DNA of 64,000 bases from Oenanthe sinensis (GCA_028671895.1 JAPMAC010000231.1:10070001-10134000), one strand, 5' to 3'. Counted from the first letter of the stretch, positions 1 through 10,851 are shown. Program-made: numbers and translations. Notes: a model not told the origin generated them from the letters alone.

Positions 1-865
1 GAGCGGTATCTAGTAATACATCATTGCTACCTAATTAAACAATAATTAAATCGTGATTCGATAAAACCTTTCGTGATTAATGTTTCCGTGTAATATAATC
101 CCTTTAACCATATATATTATAGATTAAACTCGAGGCATGTATTTAGTCATCCTCTTCAACATTTAATCCGGGTTTACTTGATCCATGAGTAGACTATGAA
201 AAACAAATCATTATTTGAGCACGGCCATGCATTTTATAGTCTCACTCAATCAAGAGGCCAATAATATCTCTCCTAATTATAGGAGGGTTAAATCCTTTAT
301 CTATCATTCATATTTCTCATACGACTCATGATATACCCGATGTCCACTTTTATCATCACCCGGTCAAAGGTAACTTTTAATGTAGTCAAAGTATATCAAT
401 CCTCGTATAGAAATATAATGATCTCAAGTCTGAGGATCATTACACCATTATCACTGTGAGTCTTTCTTATGACTTAATTAAACATGAAGAATCTCACTGT
501 GGGTCTGTCCAGTACCATGTACCCCTACATGTACCTATGTATTGACTTTAGTATCCCCATACTTATAACCAATGAGATGTGGTTATCTGTCAAACAACAT
601 ACTAGTCTATTTATGTATTATTATTGTCCTATCATAATAATACTCGACTAGGGAACCTTTAAGAATATGATATATTATATAATCTCAAGTTCAAGTCATG
701 TACTTAAACTATATAACGAGTATCATGATTCTAAGGACATTTATTATGCTAACAAATATATCGCAGTAATTAAAGTCATAATAAATACGTTTATTGAATA
801 ATCAAATGACATAAATGTTTATTAAAAGGAAAAATTGTATTGCCTCTAGGGCACCTACACTAACA
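1..865 (-). repeat. Element A 3' LTR (inner 865 bp; outer part outside window)
   Basis: This segment is identical by eye to 7456-8320. On the minus strand it starts TGTTAGTGTAGG directly after the polypurine tract. The U5-side end lies left of the window. Confidence 0.95.
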
Positions 866-874
866 ATCTCCCAC
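866..874 (-). other. Element A polypurine tract
   Basis: The minus strand reads GTGGGAGAT immediately before the 3' LTR start. This is the usual plus-strand primer position for an LTR element. The equivalent tracts in D and J read AAGTGGGAGAT, and C has a mutated AAGTTGGAGAT. Confidence 0.85.
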
Positions 875-879
875 TTGCA

Positions 880-3800
880 CTAGAGCCAATCACCCATGTA
901 TCTAATACCCATGGAACTAGTGTGACCGTCGTGCTTCTGCTGCGACAAGCCTTTGGTCAGTGGGTCTGCAATGTTATCATTTGTGTGCACTTTACATATG
1001 TGTATGTCACCCCTCTCATTAATCTCTCGAATGAGGTGATATCTCCTGAGTATATGTTTGGTTCGGGAGTGAGCTCTAGGTTCTTTAGCTTGTGCAATGG
1101 CTCCATTATTATCGCAGTATAGATCAATGGGATATGCGATTGATGGAACCACTCCCAATTCAGTAATGAATTTTCGAATCCAAACTGCTTCCTTAGCCGC
1201 TTCACAAGCTGCAATGTACTCAGCCTCCATTGTAGAATCAGCTACTGTTTCTTGTTTTGAACTCTTCCAACTTACAGCACCTCCGTTTAGACAAAACACA
1301 AAACCAGACTGTGATACAGTATCATCCCTGTCTGTTTGGAAACTTGCATCGGTGTAACCTTTTACTACTAGTTTCTCCTCTCCTCCATACACCAAGAATG
1401 AATCTTTAGTCCTTTTCAAGTACTTTAGAATATTCTTGACAGCCGTCCAGTGACCTTCACCTGGATTAGATTGGTATCTGCTCGTCATGCTTAAAGCATA
1501 CGAAACATCTGGGCGAGTACATACCATCGCATACATGATGGATCCAATTGCTGAGGCATATGGAACCTTACTCATGCGGTCCTTGTCATCCAATGATTTC
1601 GGACACTGATCTTTAGAGATCGTTATCCCTTGAGATACGGGGACATATCCCCTTTTTGCATTTTGCATACCAAAACGGTGCAAAACCTTATCGATGTATG
1701 TACTCTGACTTAGACCGATCATCCTTCTAGATCTATCCCTATAGATCCTCATTCCTAGAATGTAGGATGCATCTCCTAAGTCTTTCATAGAGAAATTACT
1801 CCCTAACCAAATCTTAACAGCCTTGAGAGAAGGTATGTCATTCCCTATTAGTAGTATGTCATCAACATATAGTACTATGAATGCCACATGGCTCCCACTA
1901 ACCTTCTTGTAAACACAAGGTTCATCCTCGTTTTGAACAAATCCATACTCTTTGATAGTTTCATCAAAACGGATGTTCCATCTCCTAGAGGCTTGCTTTA
2001 ATCCATAAATGGATCGACGTAATTTACATATCTTGCTAACATTCCCTGGACTGACAAAACCTTCAGGTTGTGTCATGTACACATCCACATCTTCTTCAAG
2101 GCTTCCATTAAGGAAGGCTGTTTTGACATCCATTTGCCAGATTTCATAATCATGGAATGCTGCAATAGCAAGCAAAATCCTTATGGATTTGACCATAGCC
2201 ACTGGTGAGAAGGTTTCATCATAGTCAATACCATGAATTTGCTTGAAACCTTTTGCAACTAGCCTTGCTTTATAGGTCTGAACATTTCCATCCATGTCAG
2301 TTTTCTTCTTGAAAACCCATTTGCACCCTATGGGTTTTACCCCTTCAGGTGGATCAACCAAAGTCCATACTTGGTTTTCATACATGGATTCCATCTCGGA
2401 TTTCATGGCTTCTAGCCATCTCTTAGATTCTGGACTGCTCATAGCATCTTGGTATGTGAGAGGCTCATCTTCATCTATGAGCATTAAATCACCACATTGA
2501 GTCAAAAGAAATCCATATCTCTCTGGCTCATGGCGAATTCTACCAGTTCTACGAACAACCTGTGTTTGTTGAGCGTTATTATTATCCTGCTCTTGTTCCA
2601 ATTCAGGTTCAATGTTATTTTGTGGTTCTCGATCTTCATCGAGGTCTATAGTTCTCCCACTGTTTCTTTTGGAAACAAAATCCCTTTCCATGAAGACAGC
2701 ATCTCGAGCAATAAACACTTTTTGCTCAGAAGGACTATAGAAATAATACGCCTTTGTTTCTTTAGGGTATCCCACAAAATTACACTCTTCAGATTTAGGT
2801 CCAAGCTTGTCAGATACTTGACGCTTCACAAACGCCTTGCATCCCCAAACTTTCATAAAGCTCATGCCTGACCGTTTCTTCTCCCATATCTCATATGGAG
2901 TCTTTTGAACCTTCTTAGTAGGAACACGGTTAAGTGTGAAAGCCGCTGTTTCTAGAGCATAACCCCAGAAACTAATTGGAAGATCTGCATGACTCATCAT
3001 CGATCGCACCATGTCCAACAAGGTGCGATTTCTCCTCTCTGAAACTCCATTCCATTGAGGTGTACCTGGCGGAGTGAGTTGTGATACAATACCACACTCC
3101 TTTAAATAATCTTTAAATTCAGTGCTCAAGTATTCTCCTCCACGATCAGATCGTAAGATTTTAATACTTGCACCTCCGCCAATTTGCTTCTCTACTTCAA
3201 CCTTGTATTCTTTGAACTTTTCAAAAGAATCGGATTTATTCTTCATAAGATATACATATCCATATCTACTGAAATCATCAGTAAATGTTATGAAGTAGTA
3301 GTAGCCTCCTCTAGCCATCACACGCATTGGGCCACATACATCACTATGTATTAGCTCCAAACGTTCAGTGGCCCTTTGACCCTTACCAGTGAAAGGGGCT
3401 TTAGTCATTTTACCAAGCAAACAAGATTCGCATTCTTGGTATGATTCAAAATCAAACTTATCCAAATATCCATCCTTATGTAATTTGGATATGCGTTTCT
3501 CATTTATATGGCCTAGACGACAATGCCAGAGGTATGTTTGATTTGAGTCATTAACTTTAAGTCGTTTGTTTTCTATATTACAGACAGGATTATCTAAGTC
3601 AAGAACATATAAACCATTAAACAAACGCGCAACACCATAGGTTAAATCATTCAAAGCAAAAGAGCAACTGTTGTCCTTTATTGTAAACGAAAAACCTTTC
3701 TTGTCCAAACAAGAAACAGAAATAATGTTTCTGCGAATTGCAGGCACGTAATAACAATTCTCCAGTTCTAAAACTAGCCCAGAGGGCAAAGATAAATAAT

Positions 3801-4845
3801 AGGTTCCTACAGCTAAAGCAGCAACTCTTGCTCCGTTGCCAACTCGTAGGTCCATTTCTCCTTTAGCCAATGTCCTACTTCTCTGCATTTCCTGCACATT
3901 TATACAAATATGAGAAGCACATCCGGTATCCAATACCCAAGATGTAGAAATAGACAGATTGACTTCTATAACATATATACCTGAATTAGAAGCTTGCTCA
4001 GCCCTCTTCTTCTTCAGATCCTCCAAGTAAACTGAACAGTTTCTCTTCCAGTGACCAGTTTTCTTACAGTAGTGACATTCACCCTTAGCGACCCCACCTT
4101 TAGGCTTTAAAGCCTGTTTAGGACCTGACTTTGGCTTGGGTGTAGAATCAGAACCTGTCTTCTTCTTACCCTTCCACTTGCCTTTCCCTTTGGCCTTACC
4201 TTTATTGCCCACCATCAGTATGGGAGCAGGTTCAGCCGTCTTCATGTTGGTCTCATATGTTCTCAACATAGCCAACAATTCAGTAGGTGTTTTGTCAAAC
4301 TCATTCATATTGTAGTTCATAACAAACTGAGTGAATTTGTTGTTCAAAGAATTCAAGATTAGGTCAATACCAGTTTCCGGACCAATCGGGAAACCCAAAG
4401 TATCAAGATACTCAATGTAACCAATCATCTTCAGAACATGTGGGCCAACTGGTTCATTTGCCCCTTGTTTGCAGTTAAAGAGTGACTTGCTCGTGTTGAA
4501 CCTTTCTTGACGAGTTTGGCTTGCAAACATGCTTTGCAAGTGCTCATTGATAGTATATGCATCCATATGCACATGCTGTCTTTGAAGCTCAGCACTCATA
4601 GTTGCTAACATAAGACACGCAACATCAGTTGCATCATTCTCATCCTTTGTGTGGGCCGCTCGTTCCTCAACAGTAGCGCCCTCAGGAAGGGGACCTGCCG
4701 GAGGAATATCAATGACATGAAGCTTGCGCTCCTGCCTGAGGACAATCCTCAAATTCCTCTGCCAGTCTAGGAAGTTGTTTCCTCCTGTCAGCTTATCCTT
4801 CTCAAGGACAGATCGTACGGATAGTGTGTTTGTGTTGTTTGTCAT
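880..4845 (-). CDS. Element A gag-pol polyprotein, intact
   Basis: This 1321-residue polyprotein has no internal stop or frameshift. I chose the start MTNNTNTLSV because it is conserved in C (24301) and D (31478, MANNTNTFSV); a frame-open ATG 10 codons upstream is less likely. Domains in order: gag with LTGGNNFLDW near residue 20; CCHC zinc knuckle CHYCKKTGHWKRNC near 256; aspartic protease VLDTGC with DTG near 306; GAG pre-integrase zinc motif (HCRLGHI...CESC); integrase DDE with HSDVCGP near 499, SDRGGEY near 566 and a Glu near 601 (GVSERRNR); RVT_2 reverse transcriptase with YVDDILL near 991; RNase H with YTDAS near 1162, TMEAEYIAA and LYCDNNGA. All catalytic residues I can check are present. 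Expression would be from the 5' LTR. By family knowledge it makes virus-like particles, reverse-transcribes its RNA and integrates the cDNA. Confidence 0.95.
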   Translation of the reverse strand: MTNNTNTLSVRSVLEKDKLTGGNNFLDWQRNLRIVLRQERKLHVIDIPPAGPLPEGATVEERAAHTKDENDATDVACLMLATMSAELQRQHVHMDAYTINEHLQSMFASQTRQERFNTSKSLFNCKQGANEPVGPHVLKMIGYIEYLDTLGFPIGPETGIDLILNSLNNKFTQFVMNYNMNEFDKTPTELLAMLRTYETNMKTAEPAPILMVGNKGKAKGKGKWKGKKKTGSDSTPKPKSGPKQALKPKGGVAKGECHYCKKTGHWKRNCSVYLEDLKKKRAEQASNSGIYVIEVNLSISTSWVLDTGCASHICINVQEMQRSRTLAKGEMDLRVGNGARVAALAVGTYYLSLPSGLVLELENCYYVPAIRRNIISVSCLDKKGFSFTIKDNSCSFALNDLTYGVARLFNGLYVLDLDNPVCNIENKRLKVNDSNQTYLWHCRLGHINEKRISKLHKDGYLDKFDFESYQECESCLLGKMTKAPFTGKGQRATERLELIHSDVCGPMRVMARGGYYYFITFTDDFSRYGYVYLMKNKSDSFEKFKEYKVEVEKQIGGGASIKILRSDRGGEYLSTEFKDYLKECGIVSQLTPPGTPQWNGVSERRNRTLLDMVRSMMSHADLPISFWGYALETAAFTLNRVPTKKVQKTPYEIWEKKRSGMSFMKVWGCKAFVKRQVSDKLGPKSEECNFVGYPKETKAYYFYSPSEQKVFIARDAVFMERDFVSKRNSGRTIDLDEDREPQNNIEPELEQEQDNNNAQQTQVVRRTGRIRHEPERYGFLLTQCGDLMLIDEDEPLTYQDAMSSPESKRWLEAMKSEMESMYENQVWTLVDPPEGVKPIGCKWVFKKKTDMDGNVQTYKARLVAKGFKQIHGIDYDETFSPVAMVKSIRILLAIAAFHDYEIWQMDVKTAFLNGSLEEDVDVYMTQPEGFVSPGNVSKICKLRRSIYGLKQASRRWNIRFDETIKEYGFVQNEDEPCVYKKVSGSHVAFIVLYVDDILLIGNDIPSLKAVKIWLGSNFSMKDLGDASYILGMRIYRDRSRRMIGLSQSTYIDKVLHRFGMQNAKRGYVPVSQGITISKDQCPKSLDDKDRMSKVPYASAIGSIMYAMVCTRPDVSYALSMTSRYQSNPGEGHWTAVKNILKYLKRTKDSFLVYGGEEKLVVKGYTDASFQTDRDDTVSQSGFVFCLNGGAVSWKSSKQETVADSTMEAEYIAACEAAKEAVWIRKFITELGVVPSIAYPIDLYCDNNGAIAQAKEPRAHSRTKHILRRYHLIREINERGDIHICKVHTNDNIADPLTKGLSQQKHDGHTSSMGIRYMGDWL

Positions 4846-6757
4846 TACTTGGTATCTACAATGATAAAAGCACAAAATTAAACATTAGATTGTCTGAGTT
4901 ATTTATTATGTTCAAATGATTATGATACATTCATAATATATCTCCCACTATTTTATCAAATCAATAGCCCTTACTATTAATTTGGAAAGTATATCCCATA
5001 ATCCTTTCTAGTGAGCCAAGATCCATATTTCGTCATGTCTCAAGTCAACCACTGGAAGTCCTTAAGAATGATTATTTAGGTAGACAACATTTGTCAATTA
5101 TATCATATATAATTCTTGGATAGTTTGGTGAGCAACGATTGATCTTATCTATCTAATAGATTTTTAACCAAACTCTATGCTTCTAAGTTCATAATGGTTG
5201 AATATAACCGTTTACTTTCACCTTATTATGACGACTCAGTTAAGTTTGACCCAATGATACAACGGCCGAATATAACCGTTTATATTCGTCGCATCTCACC
5301 ACGATAGACAGGAGTCCCCTGCCACTGACAGTCTTTCCCCTAATCGATCTAGGATTCGATGAGTGTTCATTCATTGGAAAGCATCTGATTAAAACTTAAT
5401 ATTTTGTTAAGGGGTTTAGAAAATTTTACGACGATCATGATCACATCATGAAGAGATCCTCAATTTTTCCTTGAACTAAATATTTCAAATTGACATCTTA
5501 AATTGTTCATTTCCCAGGTAGATGGAGGATACCAGTGGTCACACTTAAAACCCATCAGCCTTACGAATACGCATATCCGTTTTTGTCAGAAAATCCCAAT
5601 TATAGATATCAAAATCCATATTCAATTCCGTGTTTTAAAAATCCATATTTCATAAACACAAGAATCTCATGATCGTTTGTTAATTTTAAAATCTTGAATC
5701 GTTACAGATTTTATCTTGAGTCGTTACAGATTTTATCTTGTTTAAACAAGCATGGCATGGGTGTCGTATCTAATACATACATACATACATGATTAATCTA
5801 ATTAAAGCATGCATCATTCATACATCAATATGTAAAGTGCAGTATGTAAACGTGCTTGGTTATGGCCCCTTTCCTATGTGATCCTTTCGAGCTAATGAAA
5901 GGATCAAAGTCAATCTATGGTGGTAAAATATAAATACAATTACATGTCTTCATTCTTCTTGTATCCACTAGTGCCTGCTCCTCTTCTTGGATCATCTTTC
6001 AGTCTTCAAGTACATTACATGGAATAATTGAATACAACCTAAGCTAATGTACTTACATAAGAAAACTCGAGTTACATTCGAGGTTAAACAATTACAAGAA
6101 TGAAGAAAACGACATGCAAGTCGTATTTATAAAACCAAAACCAAAAACCATTAATCTAGGGGTCCAAAGGCCATAACCAGCACCATGCTCAAGTACTCAA
6201 CCAAAATAATGCGGGGGTCCGGGGGCGGCAGCCCCTGGGCGGGGTTCCGGGGGCGGCAGCCCCTGGGCGGGGTCCGGGGCGGCAGCCCCGGGCGGGGTCC
6301 GGGGGCGGCAGCCCCTGGCTGGGGTCGAGCAGTCCTATTCAGAAATCATCAATTTCTGAACTACAGATCATATCTGTTGGCCTTTTTCCCCACTGCATCT
6401 TATACAGTTTCAGAAGCAAGTATCATATACATACTTATCATATCCCAGTTAACAGCTGATGTCCAACATAATCTGTCCACCAGTTTGTATCATATACAAA
6501 CTGACCCTCATGCATAACATACAAATCGCAAACAGGCATATAAATCAGTCATGACAAATCATTAACATGCTAGTATCATCATCTATTTACTCATCATATG
6601 AATAACAATTCGAATATACAAGGCAGTAGCATGGCAGTCTCAAACAGGCATGGCAGTAGCAAAGCAGTAGCATGGCAGTTTCATGGCAGTCACCAAGACA
6701 GGCATATTTGCATCAAATACAGTTAACACATAACCAAATCAGTCCCTTATACACGTA
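4846..6757 (-). other. Element A untranslated leader (about 1.9 kb)
   Basis: This stretch lies between the primer site and the gag ATG. It has no long frame on the element strand. Blocks at 5279-5390 and 5510-5580 are strongly conserved in C and D leaders, even though D's coding region has decayed. It contains a GC-rich repeat array (6211-6327), a good 5' splice-site match (GTAAGT, minus strand, 6056-6051) and an acceptor-like TGTAG just upstream of the ATG (4860-4856). The role (packaging, translation control or splicing) is inference. Confidence 0.7.
6211..6327 (-). repeat. GC-rich tandem array in the element A leader
   Basis: About four units of roughly 29 bp, each holding GGGGCTGCCGCCCC or a close variant. 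Each core can fold as a GGGGC/GCCCC stem. The surrounding DNA is AT-rich, so the contrast is strong. A three-unit version lies in the element C leader (22851-22941). No gene is implied by the reading frame that crosses it on the plus strand. Confidence 0.9.
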
Positions 6758-6769
6758 GCTCTGATGCCA
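6758..6769 (-). other. Element A primer binding site (initiator Met tRNA)
   Basis: The minus strand reads TGGCATCAGAGC one base after the 5' LTR terminus CCCAACA. This matches the plant Copia consensus TGGTATCAGAGC, complementary to the 3' end of initiator methionine tRNA, apart from one T-to-C change. Confidence 0.9.
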
Positions 6770-6770
6770 T

Positions 6771-8320
6771 TGTTGGGTTCCGAGGCATAAAACGCAGCGG
6801 ATAAACGTAAATATAACGAAAATTTTCGGAACTCAAACGCAGGATCATGTATAAGAATTGACGGATTATGGTGATAATCGAATCATACCTATTAAGATTT
6901 TGAATGCCACGAACTCAACGGAGATCCTTGCTATCACGATTTGTGTCTTCCTCTCGAAAGCACCTCTATGGTATCCACACGAGCACCTTCAAGAACGTCT
7001 CACGATCTTGAACACGGAACGGAAGTACTAGCCTCCTTTGATAGGTTTCGAATTCTCTCTGCCTCTTCCTATGCTGCCTCTTCTGCTAGGGTTTATGCAA
7101 AAACGTGCAAGCCATTTAACCTATCATTATCTATTTATAATGATTGGTTAATGGGCCTTTTTAGCAAAAACCTAACCCATGTAGGCATAGGATTAAATAA
7201 TAAAACATGCTTTTATTATTTAATTAATAATTAAGTCACACTTAATTATTATTGGCAGAAATATAATTCTTCAAATTCGAATTTATTTCAATTAATTAAG
7301 TCTCACTTAATTAATATAATAAATTCGAATTAATCATCAATTAATTTAAATCTATAATTTAAATTAACTATTCCTCTAGGTGCTCTATGTGTGTGACCCT
7401 ATAGGCTATTATTTAATTAGCAATAATTTTATTCTCCAATAAAATTATAAACAATGAGCGGTATCTAGTAATACATCATTGCTACCTAATTAAACAATAA
7501 TTAAATCGTGATTCGATAAAACCTTTCGTGATTAATGTTTCCGTGTAATATAATCCCTTTAACCATATATATTATAGATTAAACTCGAGGCATGTATTTA
7601 GTCATCCTCTTCAACATTTAATCCGGGTTTACTTGATCCATGAGTAGACTATGAAAAACAAATCATTATTTGAGCACGGCCATGCATTTTATAGTCTCAC
7701 TCAATCAAGAGGCCAATAATATCTCTCCTAATTATAGGAGGGTTAAATCCTTTATCTATCATTCATATTTCTCATACGACTCATGATATACCCGATGTCC
7801 ACTTTTATCATCACCCGGTCAAAGGTAACTTTTAATGTAGTCAAAGTATATCAATCCTCGTATAGAAATATAATGATCTCAAGTCTGAGGATCATTACAC
7901 CATTATCACTGTGAGTCTTTCTTATGACTTAATTAAACATGAAGAATCTCACTGTGGGTCTGTCCAGTACCATGTACCCCTACATGTACCTATGTATTGA
8001 CTTTAGTATCCCCATACTTATAACCAATGAGATGTGGTTATCTGTCAAACAACATACTAGTCTATTTATGTATTATTATTGTCCTATCATAATAATACTC
8101 GACTAGGGAACCTTTAAGAATATGATATATTATATAATCTCAAGTTCAAGTCATGTACTTAAACTATATAACGAGTATCATGATTCTAAGGACATTTATT
8201 ATGCTAACAAATATATCGCAGTAATTAAAGTCATAATAAATACGTTTATTGAATAATCAAATGACATAAATGTTTATTAAAAGGAAAAATTGTATTGCCT
8301 CTAGGGCACCTACACTAACA
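6771..8320 (-). repeat. Element A 5' LTR, complete (1550 bp)
   Basis: On the minus strand it begins TGTTAGTGTAGG and ends CCCAACA. It borders B's LTR on one side and the primer site on the other. It is similar in sequence to the element C 3' LTR (28280-29844). It would supply promoter, RNA start and poly(A) signals. Confidence 0.95.
7131..7139 (-). promoter_or_regulatory. TATA box of the element A 5' LTR
   Basis: TATAAATAG on the minus strand, at the same relative place as TATAAATAG in the C LTR (29467-29475). Transcription would start about 30 bp further on, near 7100. The start is inferred, not observed. Confidence 0.65.
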
Positions 8321-8864
8321 CCATTCATTTGGCGGAGTCTTCTACAACACAACGAAAATAACCAGAGAGAGAGAAGGCGAAGCCGGAGAGGAGAGACACC
8401 AGAAAAATCTATACCTCCTCACCGGAGATGTATCAGTGGTCGGTTCCTTAATGAAAAATGTTCAGAGCCACTGTATATCACTCTCTACGGTCTTAGTTTC
8501 CTTTGTACTGATCTAGAAATACTTGTATAGGAAATTGAGAGTTATATGTTTTTGTTAAGCAGCGAAGAACTTGTTCTTCGGACCGGATTTATTGACCGGG
8601 TGTAGCAACCTCAGGGTTTATATTTATCAAATGATATATTCCCCGAATCTTGTGTTGTTTATTTTACTGCTAACTTTCTAGAACTGAACTGATTAATCCT
8701 AAACATAGAAAATTAGTAAACAGCTCCGTAAACACTATTCACCTCAAGAACACGAGCCCACTAACCGAACTCTAAATTATTTATCCGCAAAAGATTCGAA
8801 AGAAATTTTGATTTAGTGAGTATCGTATTCAACCCCCCTTCTACGATACTTCCGGGGCCTAACA
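8321..8864 (+). repeat. Element B 5' LTR, 3' part (remainder displaced by element A)
   Basis: It matches 19853-20395 with about seven single-base differences, including one 1-bp indel. It ends CCTAACA, followed by a primer site. CCATT at the left end is the presumed target duplication of A. Confidence 0.95.
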
Positions 8865-8866
8865 AT

Positions 8867-8878
8867 TGGTATCAAAGC
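8867..8878 (+). other. Element B primer binding site
   Basis: TGGTATCAAAGC lies two bases after the LTR end CCTAACA. It matches the initiator Met tRNA primer consensus with one change (G to A). Confidence 0.9.
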
Positions 8879-8965
8879 TTGCTGATTGATATACAAATCA
8901 GGATCCGTAACCCAGTGAAGCTCACCGTGCTGAAGCTGCTTGGACTCAGAAAAGGAGGCCTTGTT

Positions 8966-9298
8966 AAATAAGTTTAATTATAAACTTTTATTAAGTTTAT
9001 TTTATAAACTTTATAAAATTTGTTTTATAAACTTTTATTAGTTTATATTATAAATTTTAATTAGTTTATTTTATAAACTTAATATTAAATTTATTTTATA
9101 AACTTTTATAAAATTTATTTTATAAACTTTTATTAGTTTGTATTATAAATTTTAATTAGTTTATTTTATACTCTTAATATTAAATTTATTTTATAGACTT
9201 TTATAAAATTTATTTTATAAACTTTTATAAATTTATATTATAAATTTTAATTAGTTTATTTTATAAATTTAAATAAAGTTTATAATTTATATTTCTTA
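8966..9298 (+). repeat. AT-rich tandem repeats in the element B leader
   Basis: Repeated variants of TTTATAAACTTTTATTAG and TATAAATTTTAATTAG, with a period of roughly 95-110 bp and about three units. It occupies the same position, just after the primer site and the shared text GGCCTTGTTAAATAA, as the longer array in element E (55770-57312). Confidence 0.85.
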
Positions 9299-9438
9299 AT
9301 AACGCGGCCAAAGTGTACTAAGTTCAGTATGTTTACTAAAGTCATATACTTGGCCACATTACCAAAGCAGTTCACTCGCGAATGTTTGACTAGCTGACCT
9401 TGTATTCATGATTTGTACTACACGCGCGGGAAATTTGT

Positions 9439-9595
9439 CCGATAGTTAGCGCACTTGCCACATCCCCGATAGTTAGTCCATTTGACTACAACTTCCCATA
9501 GTTAGCCTGGAAATATATATTTCCCCGATAGTTATTATTTTTGGAGAATTATAATTTCGCCCGATGGTTATCTCCACCCCGATAGTTACCCTTTA
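9439..9595 (+). repeat. CCGATAGTTA motif cluster in the element B leader
   Basis: At least five copies of CCGATAGTTA or CCGATGGTTA, plus weaker variants, within about 160 bp. The same motif is clustered in the B LTR at 19485-19760. It may be leader sequence derived from LTR sequence, or a shared regulatory element. Confidence 0.8.
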
Positions 9596-9599
9596 ATTT

Positions 9600-10689
9600 T
9601 TATTTTTGATTTATTTATTTTTCCAGAAAATTTAAAATTCTTGAAAACTAAAATTTTTCTTAAATATTAATTTACGATATTTTAATATTTAAGAAAATTC
9701 GAAATTCTTGAAAATTAATTTGTTGTATATTTTTATTTTTGATTAATTTATTTTCTAAGAAAATTAAAAATTCTGTAAATCTAAATTTTTCTTAAATATT
9801 AATTCGAGGGTGCTCAAGGGTTAGTAGTTGAAGATTTTTCCGGGTATTGAAGACAACAAGAATTGACTGAAGATTATCCAATGAAGCTTATTCTGGAACA
9901 GATTGAAGAAATAGTGGTATTAATTTCCTCAGAGGTTTACTCCATAGGATCCCACTAATATTTTGGAAGCTGCAAAAGAAGAGATTAATTTGGGTACAGT
10001 TTTTGGGTAATTTGAGTTGTATTTTTGGATGAAAAATCTAAGGGGTTTAAAGTAGTGAAGGAGAACAGACTGGACAACCTGGAATCTCCATACAAGCCTT
10101 AAAGATTATTCTACAGGGAGATTACAGGGAATTCGTGCTAACACTGCAGATCATCTGGAACACAGGATACAGCCAACAGGGATTTTAGGATACAACCACA
10201 TTGTCTACAAAAGACCTGTATGTGCTGAAGGCCTATGAACTAAAACAAGCGCTGAATAAGATAATATTTGGTAAAGCAGAAGTTGTTAGCATATCCACTG
10301 TATTTGTGACCCAGGAACCAAATTTGATTTAAGTCAAGGTTGAGAACCTCTGAACAGAAACGAATTGATCCTAGAAGCTGAATTGAAGATGTAGTAGCTC
10401 GAGGTAGTGGTCAAGGTGTTTTATGTAAATTTGACACTTTGGAATAACCTGAGATCTGGACGACTAGTCAAGCCTGCAGGGTAACAGGAAGTTCAGTGAC
10501 ATCAGATTCAGACGGAATCCCAATTCTAAATCTAAGGTCCTTATCTATAGATTCCATTAAGGAAATTTTCAAGATCAGTTCAAGAGGTGGTTGCAAGACA
10601 GGGATGGTTTAAAGTTGAAAGGCAAGATCGAGGTTTTGCTACATAGTTTGAAGAAGCCTGTACAAGAAAAAGATGGCAGACACTATGTT
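9600..10689 (+). other. Element B leader or gag region with no recognisable frame
   Basis: No open frame of useful length and no gag motif (no CCHC knuckle) is visible. It is presumably a decayed gag region, since it lies between leader and protease-like remnants, but I cannot show this. Confidence 0.5.
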
Positions 10690-10851
10690 GGGTTGTAGCA
10701 GGAATCTCAAGCATTAGTGATGATGCAGCAAGGGAAATCATTTGTTGATGAAGTTAAATGCAAGGTTGATTCTATCAGTGACAGTGATGAACCAAATGAA
10801 TATCTGGCATCAATGACCAACACTAGAGATGAATCACTAAGCACTTCACAG
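10690..10851 (+). pseudogene. Short gag-like remnant shared by elements B and E
   Basis: One frame reads DSISDSDEPNEYLASM around 10765. The same stretch is found on the minus strand in E (about 55183-55320) with high similarity. Its place upstream of protease and integrase remnants suggests the C-terminal part of gag, but no zinc knuckle is visible. It ends at CACAG, directly before the GT of an intron-like segment. Confidence 0.45.

Larger units (their letters stand above)
1..8320 (-). mobile_element. Element A: young, intact Ty1/Copia LTR retrotransposon, left end cut by the window
   Basis: The order on the minus strand is 5' LTR (6771-8320), primer site, 1.9-kb leader, single gag-pol frame, polypurine tract, and 3' LTR (1-865, truncated by the window edge). 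The internal part is 5905 bp; with two 1550-bp LTRs the element would be about 9.0 kb. The 865 bp of 3' LTR in the window match the corresponding part of the 5' LTR base for base by eye, so insertion is very recent. The element lies inside the 5' LTR of element B: the B LTR resumes at CCATT (8321), which also starts the matching part of the intact B LTR at 19853. The other copy of the target duplication is outside the window. Lineage within Copia is not certain; it is not a Sirevirus. Confidence 0.95.

Noticed and set aside
6185..6517. 110-codon plus-strand frame rich in Gly, Arg and Pro across the GC-rich array
   Set aside because: It is the antisense of the element A leader, and its composition comes from the tandem GC units.
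6758..6769. tRNA-like sequence at LTR junctions
   Set aside because: These are 12-base primer sites complementary to initiator Met tRNA, not tRNA genes; no cloverleaf is present.
8270..8530. 86-codon frame crossing the A/B boundary
   Set aside because: It starts in the A LTR and ends in the B LTR, so it is a chance product of a recent insertion.
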